Source of the DNA: Halomonas sp. THAF5a | Lineage (GTDB): Bacteria > Pseudomonadota > Gammaproteobacteria > Pseudomonadales > Halomonadaceae | Assembly: GCF_009363755.1 (NCBI RefSeq) | Contig: NZ_CP045417.1 | Location: 1,984,001-2,048,000 of the forward strand | DNA length: 64,000 nucleotides | Direction: 5' to 3' | In this document: positions 37,443 to 46,322 of the stretch, piece after piece | Position numbering within the stretch: the stretch's first letter is position 1 | How the letters are laid out: the number at the start of each line of letters is the position of its first letter | Notes under the pieces: model-generated | Told to the model about the DNA's origin: nothing | Seen by the model: the letters and a program-made list of their open reading frames with translations, nothing else | Database searches by the model: none | Program-made: the position numbers and the translations under genes

Positions 37443-38336
37443 TCAGGCGAGACGCCATTCCTCGAGGAGCGCAGCGAGACGCCGGCGCCCCTCGCCGCCC
37501 AGCGACTTGAGCGGCAGCGGCAGGCACGGCGCCTCGACGAGCCCCAGGAGCTCCGCGGCAGCCGCCATCACCCGCAGGCTGCCGCCCTGCTCGGCGAACA
37601 GCGTCCACAGCGGCTGCAGCCGGGCCGACAGCCGCGCCGCCTCCTCGGCGCGTCCCGCCTGGGCCGCTCGAGTGATCTCAAGCGCCGTGGCGGGAAAGAG
37701 CCCGCCGATCACCGAGTACCAGGCCTCACAACCGGCATTGAGGCCGGTGGCGCCGAAGGCATCGCCGCTGACACCGAGCGTCACGTGCTCGGGCAACCGC
37801 GCGCGCAGACGCTCGACTCTTTCTCGCGCCGCCTCGGGCTCGGCCGGCACGCCGGGAATCTTGATCGAGGCGACGTTGGGGAGCCTGGCGATCTCGCCAT
37901 GCAGCGCGTCGCTGAACGCAAAGCGCGTGGTGCCGGGGTTGTCGTAGACGCAGAGCGGCAACGAGAGCGCCTGGGTGACCGTCTCGTAGAGCCCGAACAC
38001 CTCGTCATCCATCAGTTTCTGGTAGGACACCGGCGCCAGCAGCACCCCGCGCGCACCGGCGGCCTGGGCATCGTCGGCCAGCGCCAGCACCTCGCAGGTG
38101 CGCAGTGCGCCGATTCCCGCCATCACCGGCACCTCGCCGGCGTGTTCCACCGCGAGCCGAGCCACCCGCGCCCGCTCGGCCCGGGTCAGGTAGGCGTAGT
38201 TGCCGGTGGAACCCAGCACGCCGATGGCATCGACCCGGGCGGCGACCAGCCGCTCGATCAGGCGCACGAAGGCCGCCTCGTCCAGGCCTTGCTCGTTCAT
38301 CGGGGTCAGGGGAAAGGCGCTCAGGCCGGTAAACAT
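37443..38336 (-). CDS. Dihydrodipicolinate synthase family aldolase
   Basis: This 297-residue TIM-barrel enzyme of the DapA/NanA superfamily shows the Schiff-base lysine K159 in ASIKIPG, the catalytic tyrosine Y131 in CVYDNPGT and the GSTGNYAYLT carboxylate-binding loop (DapA proper has GTTGE). The GSTGN variant suggests a catabolic aldolase or lyase acting on a 2-oxo acid rather than lysine biosynthesis. The start has GGGAG. It stands alone. Confidence 0.88.
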   Translation of the reverse strand: MFTGLSAFPLTPMNEQGLDEAAFVRLIERLVAARVDAIGVLGSTGNYAYLTRAERARVARLAVEHAGEVPVMAGIGALRTCEVLALADDAQAAGARGVLLAPVSYQKLMDDEVFGLYETVTQALSLPLCVYDNPGTTRFAFSDALHGEIARLPNVASIKIPGVPAEPEAARERVERLRARLPEHVTLGVSGDAFGATGLNAGCEAWYSVIGGLFPATALEITRAAQAGRAEEAARLSARLQPLWTLFAEQGGSLRVMAAAAELLGLVEAPCLPLPLKSLGGEGRRRLAALLEEWRLA

Positions 38337-38389
38337 GCGGATGGCTCCCGTGGTGGTGCAATCAAGGACTCGGCGCGAGCGAGCCGGTG

Positions 38390-38416
38390 CCGGGCCGCCC
38401 GCCTAGCCCGGTTTTT
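38390..38416 (+). terminator. Orphan plus-strand terminator-like hairpin
   Basis: CCGGGC (38390-38395) pairs with GCCCGG (38406-38411), followed by TTTTT. It points rightward although no plus-strand gene lies upstream. It may stop antisense transcription or be a leftover of a lost gene. Confidence 0.5.
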
Positions 38417-38424
38417 CCAAGTCG

Positions 38425-38838
38425 TCAGTAGGTCACGCGAATGTCGTGGTAGCGCACGAAGGAATCCGCATAGAGACTCGCCGCCACCGTGCCGAACGAG
38501 AGCGCGAAGGCCACGACGAAGCAGTCGGCCGTCGCGTGGGACACGCCCGCCATATGGCGCATCAGGAAGGAGAACGCGACCACCAGCACGAACATCGCGA
38601 TGGCGGTTTTGTTCACCAGGAAATGCATGGGGATCTCAAAGGCCCAGACCTCCTCCCGGGCCTTGAAGCCCGAGAGGCCGACGCGGGCGTAGAGCAACGC
38701 CAGCAGCACGCCGACGATCAGCAAGGCCACGACATAGAGTAACGGCTTGCCACCGGTCCAAAGCGAATACCAAAGAAAGACGGCATAGCCGGCGCCCGCC
38801 AGCCACGCCGCCAGCAGGGGAAGCATTATCAGGCCCAT
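38425..38838 (-). CDS. Hypothetical four-helix membrane protein
   Basis: This 137-residue protein has four hydrophobic segments (about 5-25, 34-52, 78-100 and 108-125). It contains an in-helix His/Asn pair (EIPMHFLVNKTA) and ends RYHDIRVTY. I do not recognise a family. Base composition is like the host, not like the AT-rich genes immediately upstream. Its start lies 17 bases from the left attC-like site, so it could be read by transcripts coming out of the cassettes. It may also be the resident gene beside which the cassettes inserted. Confidence 0.6.
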   Translation of the reverse strand: MGLIMLPLLAAWLAGAGYAVFLWYSLWTGGKPLLYVVALLIVGVLLALLYARVGLSGFKAREEVWAFEIPMHFLVNKTAIAMFVLVVAFSFLMRHMAGVSHATADCFVVAFALSFGTVAASLYADSFVRYHDIRVTY

Positions 38839-38854
38839 GGGGGCTCCGTTGATG

Positions 38855-38926
38855 TTTTAACGCCGCGCTCACCGGTAAATTGCAAGCGCAGCGAGTAATT
38901 TATCCGCGTGCAGCGCATTGTTAGCT
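38855..38926 (-). other. attC-like recombination site 1 (left end of cassette array)
   Basis: On the minus strand the site begins AGCTAAC and ends GTTAAAA. The arms pair: GCGCT-G-CAC with GTG-AGCGC leaves one extrahelical G, and outer AAC pairs with GTT. The central loop is about 25 bases. This is the architecture of integron attC sites, which are recombined as folded single strands. The stop codon of the HNH-like gene (38921-38923) lies inside the R'' core, a common arrangement for cassettes. The core boxes deviate slightly from RYYYAAC/GTTRRRY. Confidence 0.8.
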
Positions 38927-40528
38927 GCTTTGTGGCAATAAGAAAGAGCTTTCACTAAGAAATTCATCCACTTCTTCGGAAATGCGCTCGCATCTCTTTA
39001 ACTTCTCGTCGATATCCTTATCAAGATTTTCCAATATGAATTTGGTTTCCTGAGCCTTAATAATGCCAAGAATATCCATTTTGTCTATTAAATAAGCGAC
39101 CAAAGACATTGCGATAGCGGTTAGTGACCCAACAATTACCGCTGTTACAACAGGGGCAAATGGCACGAGAAATGGCACGCCTAGAACAAGCTTTTCAATG
39201 ACTTCTTCGAGTGCTACGCCAGCAATAACAACACCACCAGCTGCAATTAGCTTCATAGCCTCGTGCATTGTCTCGGCAAAACTCATGTCAGCAGGAGGAA
39301 AAAGGACGAGTTTCAAAGCTTTTAACAAGGAAAGCACACCTTCCCTGATCATTCTAACAAATCGCTTAGCGGTAGTTACAAACATATTTACTAGTGTTGT
39401 AATTATGTTTGATATAAAACCTGATATAAATCCAGAAGAGAAATCTTCTACTACTCCTTTCCATTTATCAGTAATGTTTCGGCCAATGCGAATCAAGCGA
39501 ACCTTGATATCCTTATATAAACCCTCGCCTTCAAGGCCATTATTGTATACGCCTTTTATTTCAACAATTGCACTTGAAAAAAACTCAACTAAAAGATACC
39601 CAAATGCTTGTTGTGCGCCCATTCTAGCGCCTTCGCTTACGCCTGTGGTCGCTGAATTTTTCAGATAGTATTTTGCTTTATCTGTATCAGATGGCAAATG
39701 TCTTGCCGAAGTTTCTTTGCCTTGCTGGACCTTATCATTTAGTTTTTGCTCATTTATATCAAATCGATCTTTATTTTCAACTCCAGATTCGCCCTTCTTT
39801 GACATCCACTCTTTTTTATCAAAATCCCTCATTGATTGATTTATTGAGCGGTCTGTTAGCGCAAGATTATCTTCATCCGTCGCAAAGTCAGCTTTTTGTG
39901 CTGACGACTGCATGAAACCGCCATTTTTATGGTGTTGAGATAACGACTCTATATGATCTGGGCTTGTAGTATCTGCTTTTGTCATTTTCCCAGTATAAGC
40001 ATCTTGCACCATATAATTCTCATCCATTTGAGAACGAGTATAGATAGCACCTGAGCTGTTTTTTCCTGCATTGGCAAACTGCTTTCCTTCACTATTCTTG
40101 CTATGTGTATAGTCCTCTCTTCTATAGCGGTCTTCGTCTTTAGCATAAACGCCATTATTTGCGTTGTTTATTGTTGTTACATTTCCGCCCGATTTGTCAT
40201 AAGCACTTATTATTTTCCCAAGCCCAAATGGACCAGCAATCGATGATATGACGCCGCGCTTCGTTTCATTTATAAGCTGCTCCAATCGATCTTTGTGAAA
40301 TGAAGCCCTAAGTTCGGAAAGCAAAGCTTCGACCTCAGCGGAATTTGCCTCCAAAGAAACGTTAAAATCAGTTGAATAGTCAAGGATTTTCAGTCTATTG
40401 CTATCCACATCCTGACTAAGAAGCTTATCGACCTGCTCTTGATCAGTAACGCCACGAACAAACGGCAGAGACTGATTCTTCTTTAGTATTTCTTTCCTTT
40501 TTTTGAAACGATCAATTCTGCCGCTCAT
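38921..40528 (-). CDS. Membrane protein with embedded HNH-like nuclease motif (cassette gene)
   Basis: This 535-residue protein is AT-rich compared with its surroundings. The N-terminal 110 residues are helical and charged. Residues 176-241 look like an HNH/treble-clef nuclease core: DAYTGK, then D191-H192 (PDHIESL), DEDNLALTD (N221), N230 and KKEW. The C-terminal half is membrane-associated, with hydrophobic stretches at about 425-445 and 452-482, and ends in a coiled coil (500-525). I do not know the family. It follows the TerB-like gene by 18 bases in the same cassette, has GGAG before its ATG, and ends inside an attC-like site. A membrane-anchored nuclease effector is my inference. Confidence 0.75.
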   Translation of the reverse strand: MSGRIDRFKKRKEILKKNQSLPFVRGVTDQEQVDKLLSQDVDSNRLKILDYSTDFNVSLEANSAEVEALLSELRASFHKDRLEQLINETKRGVISSIAGPFGLGKIISAYDKSGGNVTTINNANNGVYAKDEDRYRREDYTHSKNSEGKQFANAGKNSSGAIYTRSQMDENYMVQDAYTGKMTKADTTSPDHIESLSQHHKNGGFMQSSAQKADFATDEDNLALTDRSINQSMRDFDKKEWMSKKGESGVENKDRFDINEQKLNDKVQQGKETSARHLPSDTDKAKYYLKNSATTGVSEGARMGAQQAFGYLLVEFFSSAIVEIKGVYNNGLEGEGLYKDIKVRLIRIGRNITDKWKGVVEDFSSGFISGFISNIITTLVNMFVTTAKRFVRMIREGVLSLLKALKLVLFPPADMSFAETMHEAMKLIAAGGVVIAGVALEEVIEKLVLGVPFLVPFAPVVTAVIVGSLTAIAMSLVAYLIDKMDILGIIKAQETKFILENLDKDIDEKLKRCERISEEVDEFLSESSFLLPQSS

Positions 40529-40546
40529 TATTTATTACTCCATACC

Positions 40547-41188
40547 TTATGCTGCTTTAAGCTGATTCCAAGCTTGAACAAATGCGTCTTCTTCTGGCTT
40601 TACACCATCTATCTCCATGACAAACCTAATTAAATCCTCATAGACATCTAGAGACATACCAGAGTCTCTTGCCACCAAGAACGCTTCTTTAACAGTAGGT
40701 GGATTGTTATAAATATATTGGATTTTTTCTTTTACTTCCTCAGGAATGCTCTGAGCCATCATTCCTTTGACAAACTCACCAATTTCTTCACGCTCATTAT
40801 CAGAGAAGTCACCATCGCACGCCGCGCAAGAAACCCCAACAGCCTCCATTGCAACAATAGCTTTGAAATGCTCATCATGGGACTTGAGTTTCTCTAGTGC
40901 TTGAGAAAGCTTATTTGCAAGCTTTTCTATTTGTATAGCATTTTCAGCCCGCCCTTCAGCTCTTCCTTTCTCCTTTATCTGTTTTTTCTCATTCTCCTCA
41001 CTATCAGCCATAGCGGCGCCAACGACACCTCCCACTGTTCCTGCGCCTACAGTAGCAGCAACAGTTCCTGCTCCCGTGAGTGAGGCAATAACAGATGCGC
41101 CTCCCAATAATGAACCGCCCCCCGTAAATGGCGCAGCAGCAACTGCGCCAACACCAACCGCAGCACCAGCTAAAATTTTACCCCACAT
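40547..41188 (-). CDS. Glycine-rich TerB-like protein (cassette gene)
   Basis: This 213-residue protein has two parts. Residues 5-60 are a glycine/alanine-rich hydrophobic stretch with glycine-zipper spacing (AVGVGAVAAAPFTGGGSLLGG) that probably inserts in or lies on membranes. After a charged linker, residues 105-213 resemble a TerB/tellurite-resistance domain, with two acidic D-G turns of the metal-binding type (ACDGDFSDNERE at 123-134 and EIDGVKPEEDAF at 192-203). TerB domains occur in stress and phage-related systems. It starts with AAGGAG eight bases upstream and is immediately followed by the HNH-like gene. Confidence 0.75.
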   Translation of the reverse strand: MWGKILAGAAVGVGAVAAAPFTGGGSLLGGASVIASLTGAGTVAATVGAGTVGGVVGAAMADSEENEKKQIKEKGRAEGRAENAIQIEKLANKLSQALEKLKSHDEHFKAIVAMEAVGVSCAACDGDFSDNEREEIGEFVKGMMAQSIPEEVKEKIQYIYNNPPTVKEAFLVARDSGMSLDVYEDLIRFVMEIDGVKPEEDAFVQAWNQLKAA

Positions 41189-41238
41189 ATCAAACTCCTT
41201 TTTAGATTTACTTTAAGCTTACAATTTTTGATTTAAGC

Positions 41239-41298
41239 AACTAACGACAGCCATCAGGCGCGCGAGGTACGAGCGTCTGCTGCATGGCATTGTTGGGT
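41239..41298 (-). other. attC-like recombination site 2 (between cassettes)
   Basis: On the minus strand the site begins ACCCAAC, an exact RYYYAAC box, and ends GTTAGTT. GCCAT-G-CAG pairs with CTG-ATGGC, leaving one extrahelical G, and outer AAC pairs with GTT, around a loop of about 22 bases. It lies 14 bases after the stop of the upstream gene and about 50 bases before the TerB-like gene, exactly where a cassette junction should be. Confidence 0.88.
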
Positions 41299-41312
41299 AT
41301 ACTCAAAACCGT

Positions 41313-42170
41313 TCAAAGCGGCACCCCTATTCTCGTATTAACTTCTACAGCATACGACTTACCTTCCTGCTCTTTTAATTCGAACCGAGGTTTCTTCGGT
41401 AGACTAATGCCTTTCTCCCGCGCCTTCTCGGCGATTTCTTCAATATTCTCCAAAACCGCACACTCCAATTCTTCTAGTCGCTTCTTTATGAAATCAGCCT
41501 GCCTTACCACGTCAATGCTGATGCCCGAAGAAGCCGCACCACCACCAATTGGTGCGTACACAATATTTGGGGCGATCTCAACAAAGGTATTAACATTCTT
41601 CTTCCTAAGTACCTTTACATCTTGGTCGCTGACGGGATTGGCTAATCCTATAACATTGTTAAGCCGATACGCCTCAATACTCTCCGGCCAATTGTCGTGC
41701 AGGATGCGAACCATATCTTGCATCGCCCATGTCCCATGTGAGTACACATTAACAAGGTAGGCGCACTCCGAGCCGAACATTGCGAAAAGGAGCGGTCCTG
41801 TTCTTTCCACGAATTGATCAGAGTCTATATTCGTGCCCAGATGGAGATGATGGATCCCCCAATGATTGAGTAGAGGATCATCATAGTCTGCTCGCTTGAT
41901 AAGTTTGCTTAAGTGGGGAGAAAGATCGTCTCCCCGGCGTATCGCGCACTCGACGAAAGACAATCCTTGGTGTAGCTCAGCTGGACATTGAAATTCTCTG
42001 GAGCGGTGGACTTGCCTTGGCTTTGGCTCTACTAGCCGTTTTTGCAAGTTCAAATAAATATGGACGACCTCCTCTTCAGGTCGCGAGGATACCTGATAGC
42101 CAAGCTGGTCAAGCTCTTGGCGGAGCTCCGCTACCCAATCCGAATAAAAGTTCGCTTCCGCGCGTCTCAT
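41313..42170 (-). CDS. Unknown protein with HWGIHHLHLG motif (cassette gene)
   Basis: This 285-residue soluble protein belongs to no family I can name. It has DDPLLNHWGIHHLHLGTN, then RTGPLLFAMFGSECAYLVNV, then YSHGTWAMQDMVRILHDNWPE. The spaced His, Arg and His residues on predicted strands look like an active site. After a glycine-rich linker (APIGGGAASSGIS) there is a C-terminal coiled coil. A GTG at 42227 would add 19 residues but leaves only about 10 bases inside the probable cassette boundary, with no ribosome site, so I prefer the ATG at 42170. It is AT-rich and followed by attC-like site 2. Confidence 0.7.
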   Translation of the reverse strand: MRRAEANFYSDWVAELRQELDQLGYQVSSRPEEEVVHIYLNLQKRLVEPKPRQVHRSREFQCPAELHQGLSFVECAIRRGDDLSPHLSKLIKRADYDDPLLNHWGIHHLHLGTNIDSDQFVERTGPLLFAMFGSECAYLVNVYSHGTWAMQDMVRILHDNWPESIEAYRLNNVIGLANPVSDQDVKVLRKKNVNTFVEIAPNIVYAPIGGGAASSGISIDVVRQADFIKKRLEELECAVLENIEEIAEKAREKGISLPKKPRFELKEQEGKSYAVEVNTRIGVPL

Positions 42171-42235
42171 GTCAATCTGCCCAACAGTGATTAGACCGCG
42201 TGCTCGTATAAAAACTTGAACGTGCACGCGCGTAT

Positions 42236-42250
42236 AACAATACTATTGTT
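42236..42250. repeat. Short palindrome at the right end of the cassette array
   Basis: AACAATA-C-TATTGTT is a perfect 7-bp inverted repeat with one central base. Its ATTGTT end is shared with both attC-like sites. It may be a collapsed attC or the array's right boundary. Confidence 0.5.
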
Positions 42251-42348
42251 GCGGGCCAACATCTTCCTAAGCCATTGAATCTTAATGGCATTAATAATAA
42301 TTCGGCTACATAACACCAATCATCGTGCATGCCGCATAACAAGGATGA

Positions 42349-42564
42349 ACGAGCCTACGGTCTTTCAGGACTGGCCGTTACGGGCTGCAGCTGACCGAGA
42401 CCCTGCGACTGCTCCTCGCCGCATACCGCCCCACGCTACCGCCGGGCAATGCCTTGGCTGGCAATGCCTTCCTGGCCGCCGTGACCCGGGGTGGATCACG
42501 CCCCCTTTCCTGGGGGATCAATGATTCAGTGCTACCTAATCTATCGTGCTTTCGCATCGATTAA
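42349..42564 (+). pseudogene. Possible gene remnant beside the cassette array
   Basis: This plus-strand frame is open for 71 codons without an ATG. Its translation has host-like codon use and protein-like composition (GRYGLQLTETLRLLLAAY, then PGNALAGNAFLAAVTRGG), ending at TAA 42562-42564. No family is recognised. I take it as a possible broken gene end left at the array boundary. The rest of 42251-42605 shows nothing clear. Confidence 0.3.
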
Positions 42565-42605
42565 CATGGCATTTCATTTATAAGTGGACGGCGCGGGCGA
42601 TGGGC

Positions 42606-43022
42606 CTAAGAGAGACCATCACTCGGCCCTATCCAGCAGAAGGGGTTGAAGGCCACCTCCCACAGGTGACCGTCGGGGTCGGCGAAGTAGCCGGAATAGC
42701 CGCCCCAGAAGACCGGCTGCGCGGGCTTGACCAGGGTGGCACCCGCGGCCACCGCCTGGGCGATGAGTGCGTCGACCTCCGCCTCGGAGCCGAGGTTATG
42801 GGCCAGCGCAACCCCGCGAAAGCCGCTTCCTTCGGCCGGCACGCCGGCGTCCTCGGCGAGCGCCTCGCGGCCATACAGGCCCAGCCAGCTGCCGTTGAGC
42901 GGAAAGAACGCCGCTTCCGGGGGCGAGTTCATGCGCGGCAGGCCCAGGCCCTGCTCGTAGAAGCGGATCGAGCGCGCCAGATCGCTGACGCCTAGGGTAA
43001 TCATACTGATTCTGGGATTCAT
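42606..43022 (-). CDS. VOC family (glyoxalase/dioxygenase-like) protein
   Basis: This 138-residue protein has the vicinal-oxygen-chelate fold. It starts MNPRISMITLGVSDLARSIRFYEQ and ends with the family's YFADPDGHLWEVAFNP, whose Glu is a usual metal ligand. Such proteins act as glyoxalases, dioxygenases or resistance proteins, and the substrate cannot be assigned. The ATG at 43022 has GGGAG upstream. Its composition returns to the host type. Confidence 0.9.
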   Translation of the reverse strand: MNPRISMITLGVSDLARSIRFYEQGLGLPRMNSPPEAAFFPLNGSWLGLYGREALAEDAGVPAEGSGFRGVALAHNLGSEAEVDALIAQAVAAGATLVKPAQPVFWGGYSGYFADPDGHLWEVAFNPFCWIGPSDGLS

Positions 43023-43114
43023 GCGGCCTGCTCCCTCACCGTGGCCTGGCACATCACGCTTTCAGGGTGGTCGGCCTGGCCAGGCGGCACAAGTCGGGTC
43101 TGGTGATGGCGCAC

Positions 43115-43148
43115 TAAAACGCCCGCCCCGGCGGTTCGGGGCGGGCGT
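43115..43148 (-). terminator. Terminator of the mmsA transcript
   Basis: On the minus strand a 12-bp stem ACGCCCGCCCCG/CGGGGCGGGCGT with a 6-base loop is followed by TTTTAG, 33 bases after the mmsA stop. Confidence 0.85.
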
Positions 43149-43180
43149 GGTGCTGGGCCGCTATCGGCCGATCAGCGCGC

Positions 43181-44668
<1,488 letters not shown>

Positions 44669-44962
44669 GGGGTCTCTCTTCGATGATTCGGGAAGACGGG
44701 CGGTGGCGTCTTCGGAACGTATTTCATCAGGGAACAATGAGCTGTGCCGGCAACAAGCCCCGGAGTGCCGGACCATCGCGAGGGCGCTGTAAGCCCCTCC
44801 CTGGGCGCTACTTTTGCCCTGCGGCGCTTTCGCGTCCCGCTTCGCTTGCAGGTCCTGTGCTGGCCATCCATGGCCAGCCCGTTCGGAGCCGTGCTCCTCA
44901 CCCATGGCAAAAGACCCTCGCTTCGCCTTGTCCCCGGCGCTCATCGAGCCAAGCGGAAGCTG
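44669..44962. other. Intergenic region between the M24 gene and mmsA
   Basis: About 294 bases separate the two same-strand genes. I see no convincing gene, terminator or RNA. The gap probably holds a promoter for mmsA, but no clear hexamers stand out. Confidence 0.5.
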
Positions 44963-46246
44963 TCAGACCTCCCGGTCGAGCAGCGCCTCGTCGAACGGGT
45001 AGCGCGACAGCTTCTCGATGCCGGTTTCGGTGACCAGCACCTCCTCCTCCAGCTTGACGCCGTCGGCGGCGCCGACCTCGCCGATGTAGCTCTCCACGGA
45101 GACGACCATGCCGGGCTCGAGGATGCCGTCCTTGGAGAAGCGGTCGAAGTCCATGTGGTGGGCGACCAGTGGCGTCTCGCCGTGCATGCCCACGCCGTGG
45201 ATGATCGACGGATAGCGGCGATCGAGGAAGCGCTCGGGAATCTTCCACGCCTGCTCGGCGATCTCGCGGTAGCTCATGCCCGGTTTGAGGATGCCCATGT
45301 TGTGGTGCACCTGGTCGTAGGCCATGCGATAGAGGCTCTTCTGGTAGGCGCTGGGCTTGCCCGGGCCAACGTGGAAGGTACGCGAGAAGTCGGAGTAGTA
45401 GCCGTGGCAGCCGATGGTATCGGTGTCCAGCGCGACCAGCTCGCCGGGGCGGATCACCCGGTCGCTCGCCTCGTTGAACCAGGGGTTGGTGCGCGGGCCC
45501 GACGAGAGCAGGCGCGTCTCGATGAACTCGCCGCCCTGCTTGATGATGTTGCCGTACATGGTGGCGAAAAGGTCGTTCTCGGTGACGCCGGGCTTGATGG
45601 CGGCCTCCACCTCGGCCACGGCGGCCTCGGCGCCGGCCATGGACTGGGCGAGGCAGGCGATCTCCTCAGGGGTCTTGATGCGCCGGCAGTGCAGGGTGTC
45701 CTGCATGCAGTCGAAGACCTCCAGGCCCTGGGCCTCCAGGGAGCGCGCAAGGTTCAGCGCGCAGCGATCCAGGCCGATCTTCCTGTTGCCGCGGCCGTGC
45801 TCCTCCATCAGCTCGGCGATCTCGATGCCGAAGGGATCAGAGGACAGGTTGTCGCGCTGGTTGACCGCCGACCACACCACCTTGGAGGTGCGCGACTCGT
45901 CGATGGTCTCGAGCCAGGTCGAGACGTGGGCGCTGCCCGGGTACTCGAAGAGGATCACCGGGCCGTCCAGCGGCACGTAGATGTAGCGCGTGGAGTTGCG
46001 CAGGAAGTAGCCGAACATGTTGCGCGAGCCGGTGGCGTAGCGCTGGTTGTAGGGGTCGAACAGCACCACCGCGGCGTAGCCCTGCTCGGCCATCATGGCG
46101 CGCAGGCGCTCGAGGCGCCCGGCGCGCAGCTGCTTCGGATCGCAGGCGGTGGGGATGCTGTCGCCGTTGGCCATGGGGGCCGAGGGGATCACCGGGATAT
46201 GGTCCGGCTCGTGGTCGGTCAGCTTCTCGAAATCGACGATGCTCAT
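44963..46246 (-). CDS. M24 peptidase-fold protein resembling DMSP lyase DddP
   Basis: This 427-residue pita-bread-fold protein closely resembles DddP as I remember it (FDPYNQRYAT, GGEFIETRLLSSGPRTNPWF, GILEPGMVVSVE, KLEEEVLVTE, YPFDEALL). The six metal ligands of that enzyme have counterparts: D274, D276, D286, H350, E385 and E400. However, the Asp proposed as general base in DddP, six residues after the metal His (HGVGLCD), is a Gly here (HGVGMHG, G356). So DMSP cleavage is uncertain; another C-S, C-N or peptide substrate is possible. The ATG at 46246 fits the family. It lies between the oxygenase gene and mmsA. Confidence 0.8.
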   Translation of the reverse strand: MSIVDFEKLTDHEPDHIPVIPSAPMANGDSIPTACDPKQLRAGRLERLRAMMAEQGYAAVVLFDPYNQRYATGSRNMFGYFLRNSTRYIYVPLDGPVILFEYPGSAHVSTWLETIDESRTSKVVWSAVNQRDNLSSDPFGIEIAELMEEHGRGNRKIGLDRCALNLARSLEAQGLEVFDCMQDTLHCRRIKTPEEIACLAQSMAGAEAAVAEVEAAIKPGVTENDLFATMYGNIIKQGGEFIETRLLSSGPRTNPWFNEASDRVIRPGELVALDTDTIGCHGYYSDFSRTFHVGPGKPSAYQKSLYRMAYDQVHHNMGILKPGMSYREIAEQAWKIPERFLDRRYPSIIHGVGMHGETPLVAHHMDFDRFSKDGILEPGMVVSVESYIGEVGAADGVKLEEEVLVTETGIEKLSRYPFDEALLDREV

Positions 46247-46322
46247 GTCAGGGTCTCTTCTGGGAAAGGGGCGAGGGCTCAAAGGCGGCGCCGCCGGCTG
46301 GCCGGCGACGCGGAAGACGGAC

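Noticed and set aside
38425..38838. Treating the four-helix membrane protein as a third integron cassette
   Set aside because: Its base composition is host-like and no attC-like site follows its stop; I keep it outside the array.
42285..42524. 79-codon plus-strand frame beside the cassette array
   Set aside because: Its composition is erratic and there is no ribosome site. The neighbouring frame (42349-42564) looks more protein-like, though it has no start codon.
42228..42605. An attI site or integrase remnant next to the array
   Set aside because: I found no integrase motifs (such as the RHRY catalytic set) on either strand here. Only a short palindrome and a small frame remnant are visible.
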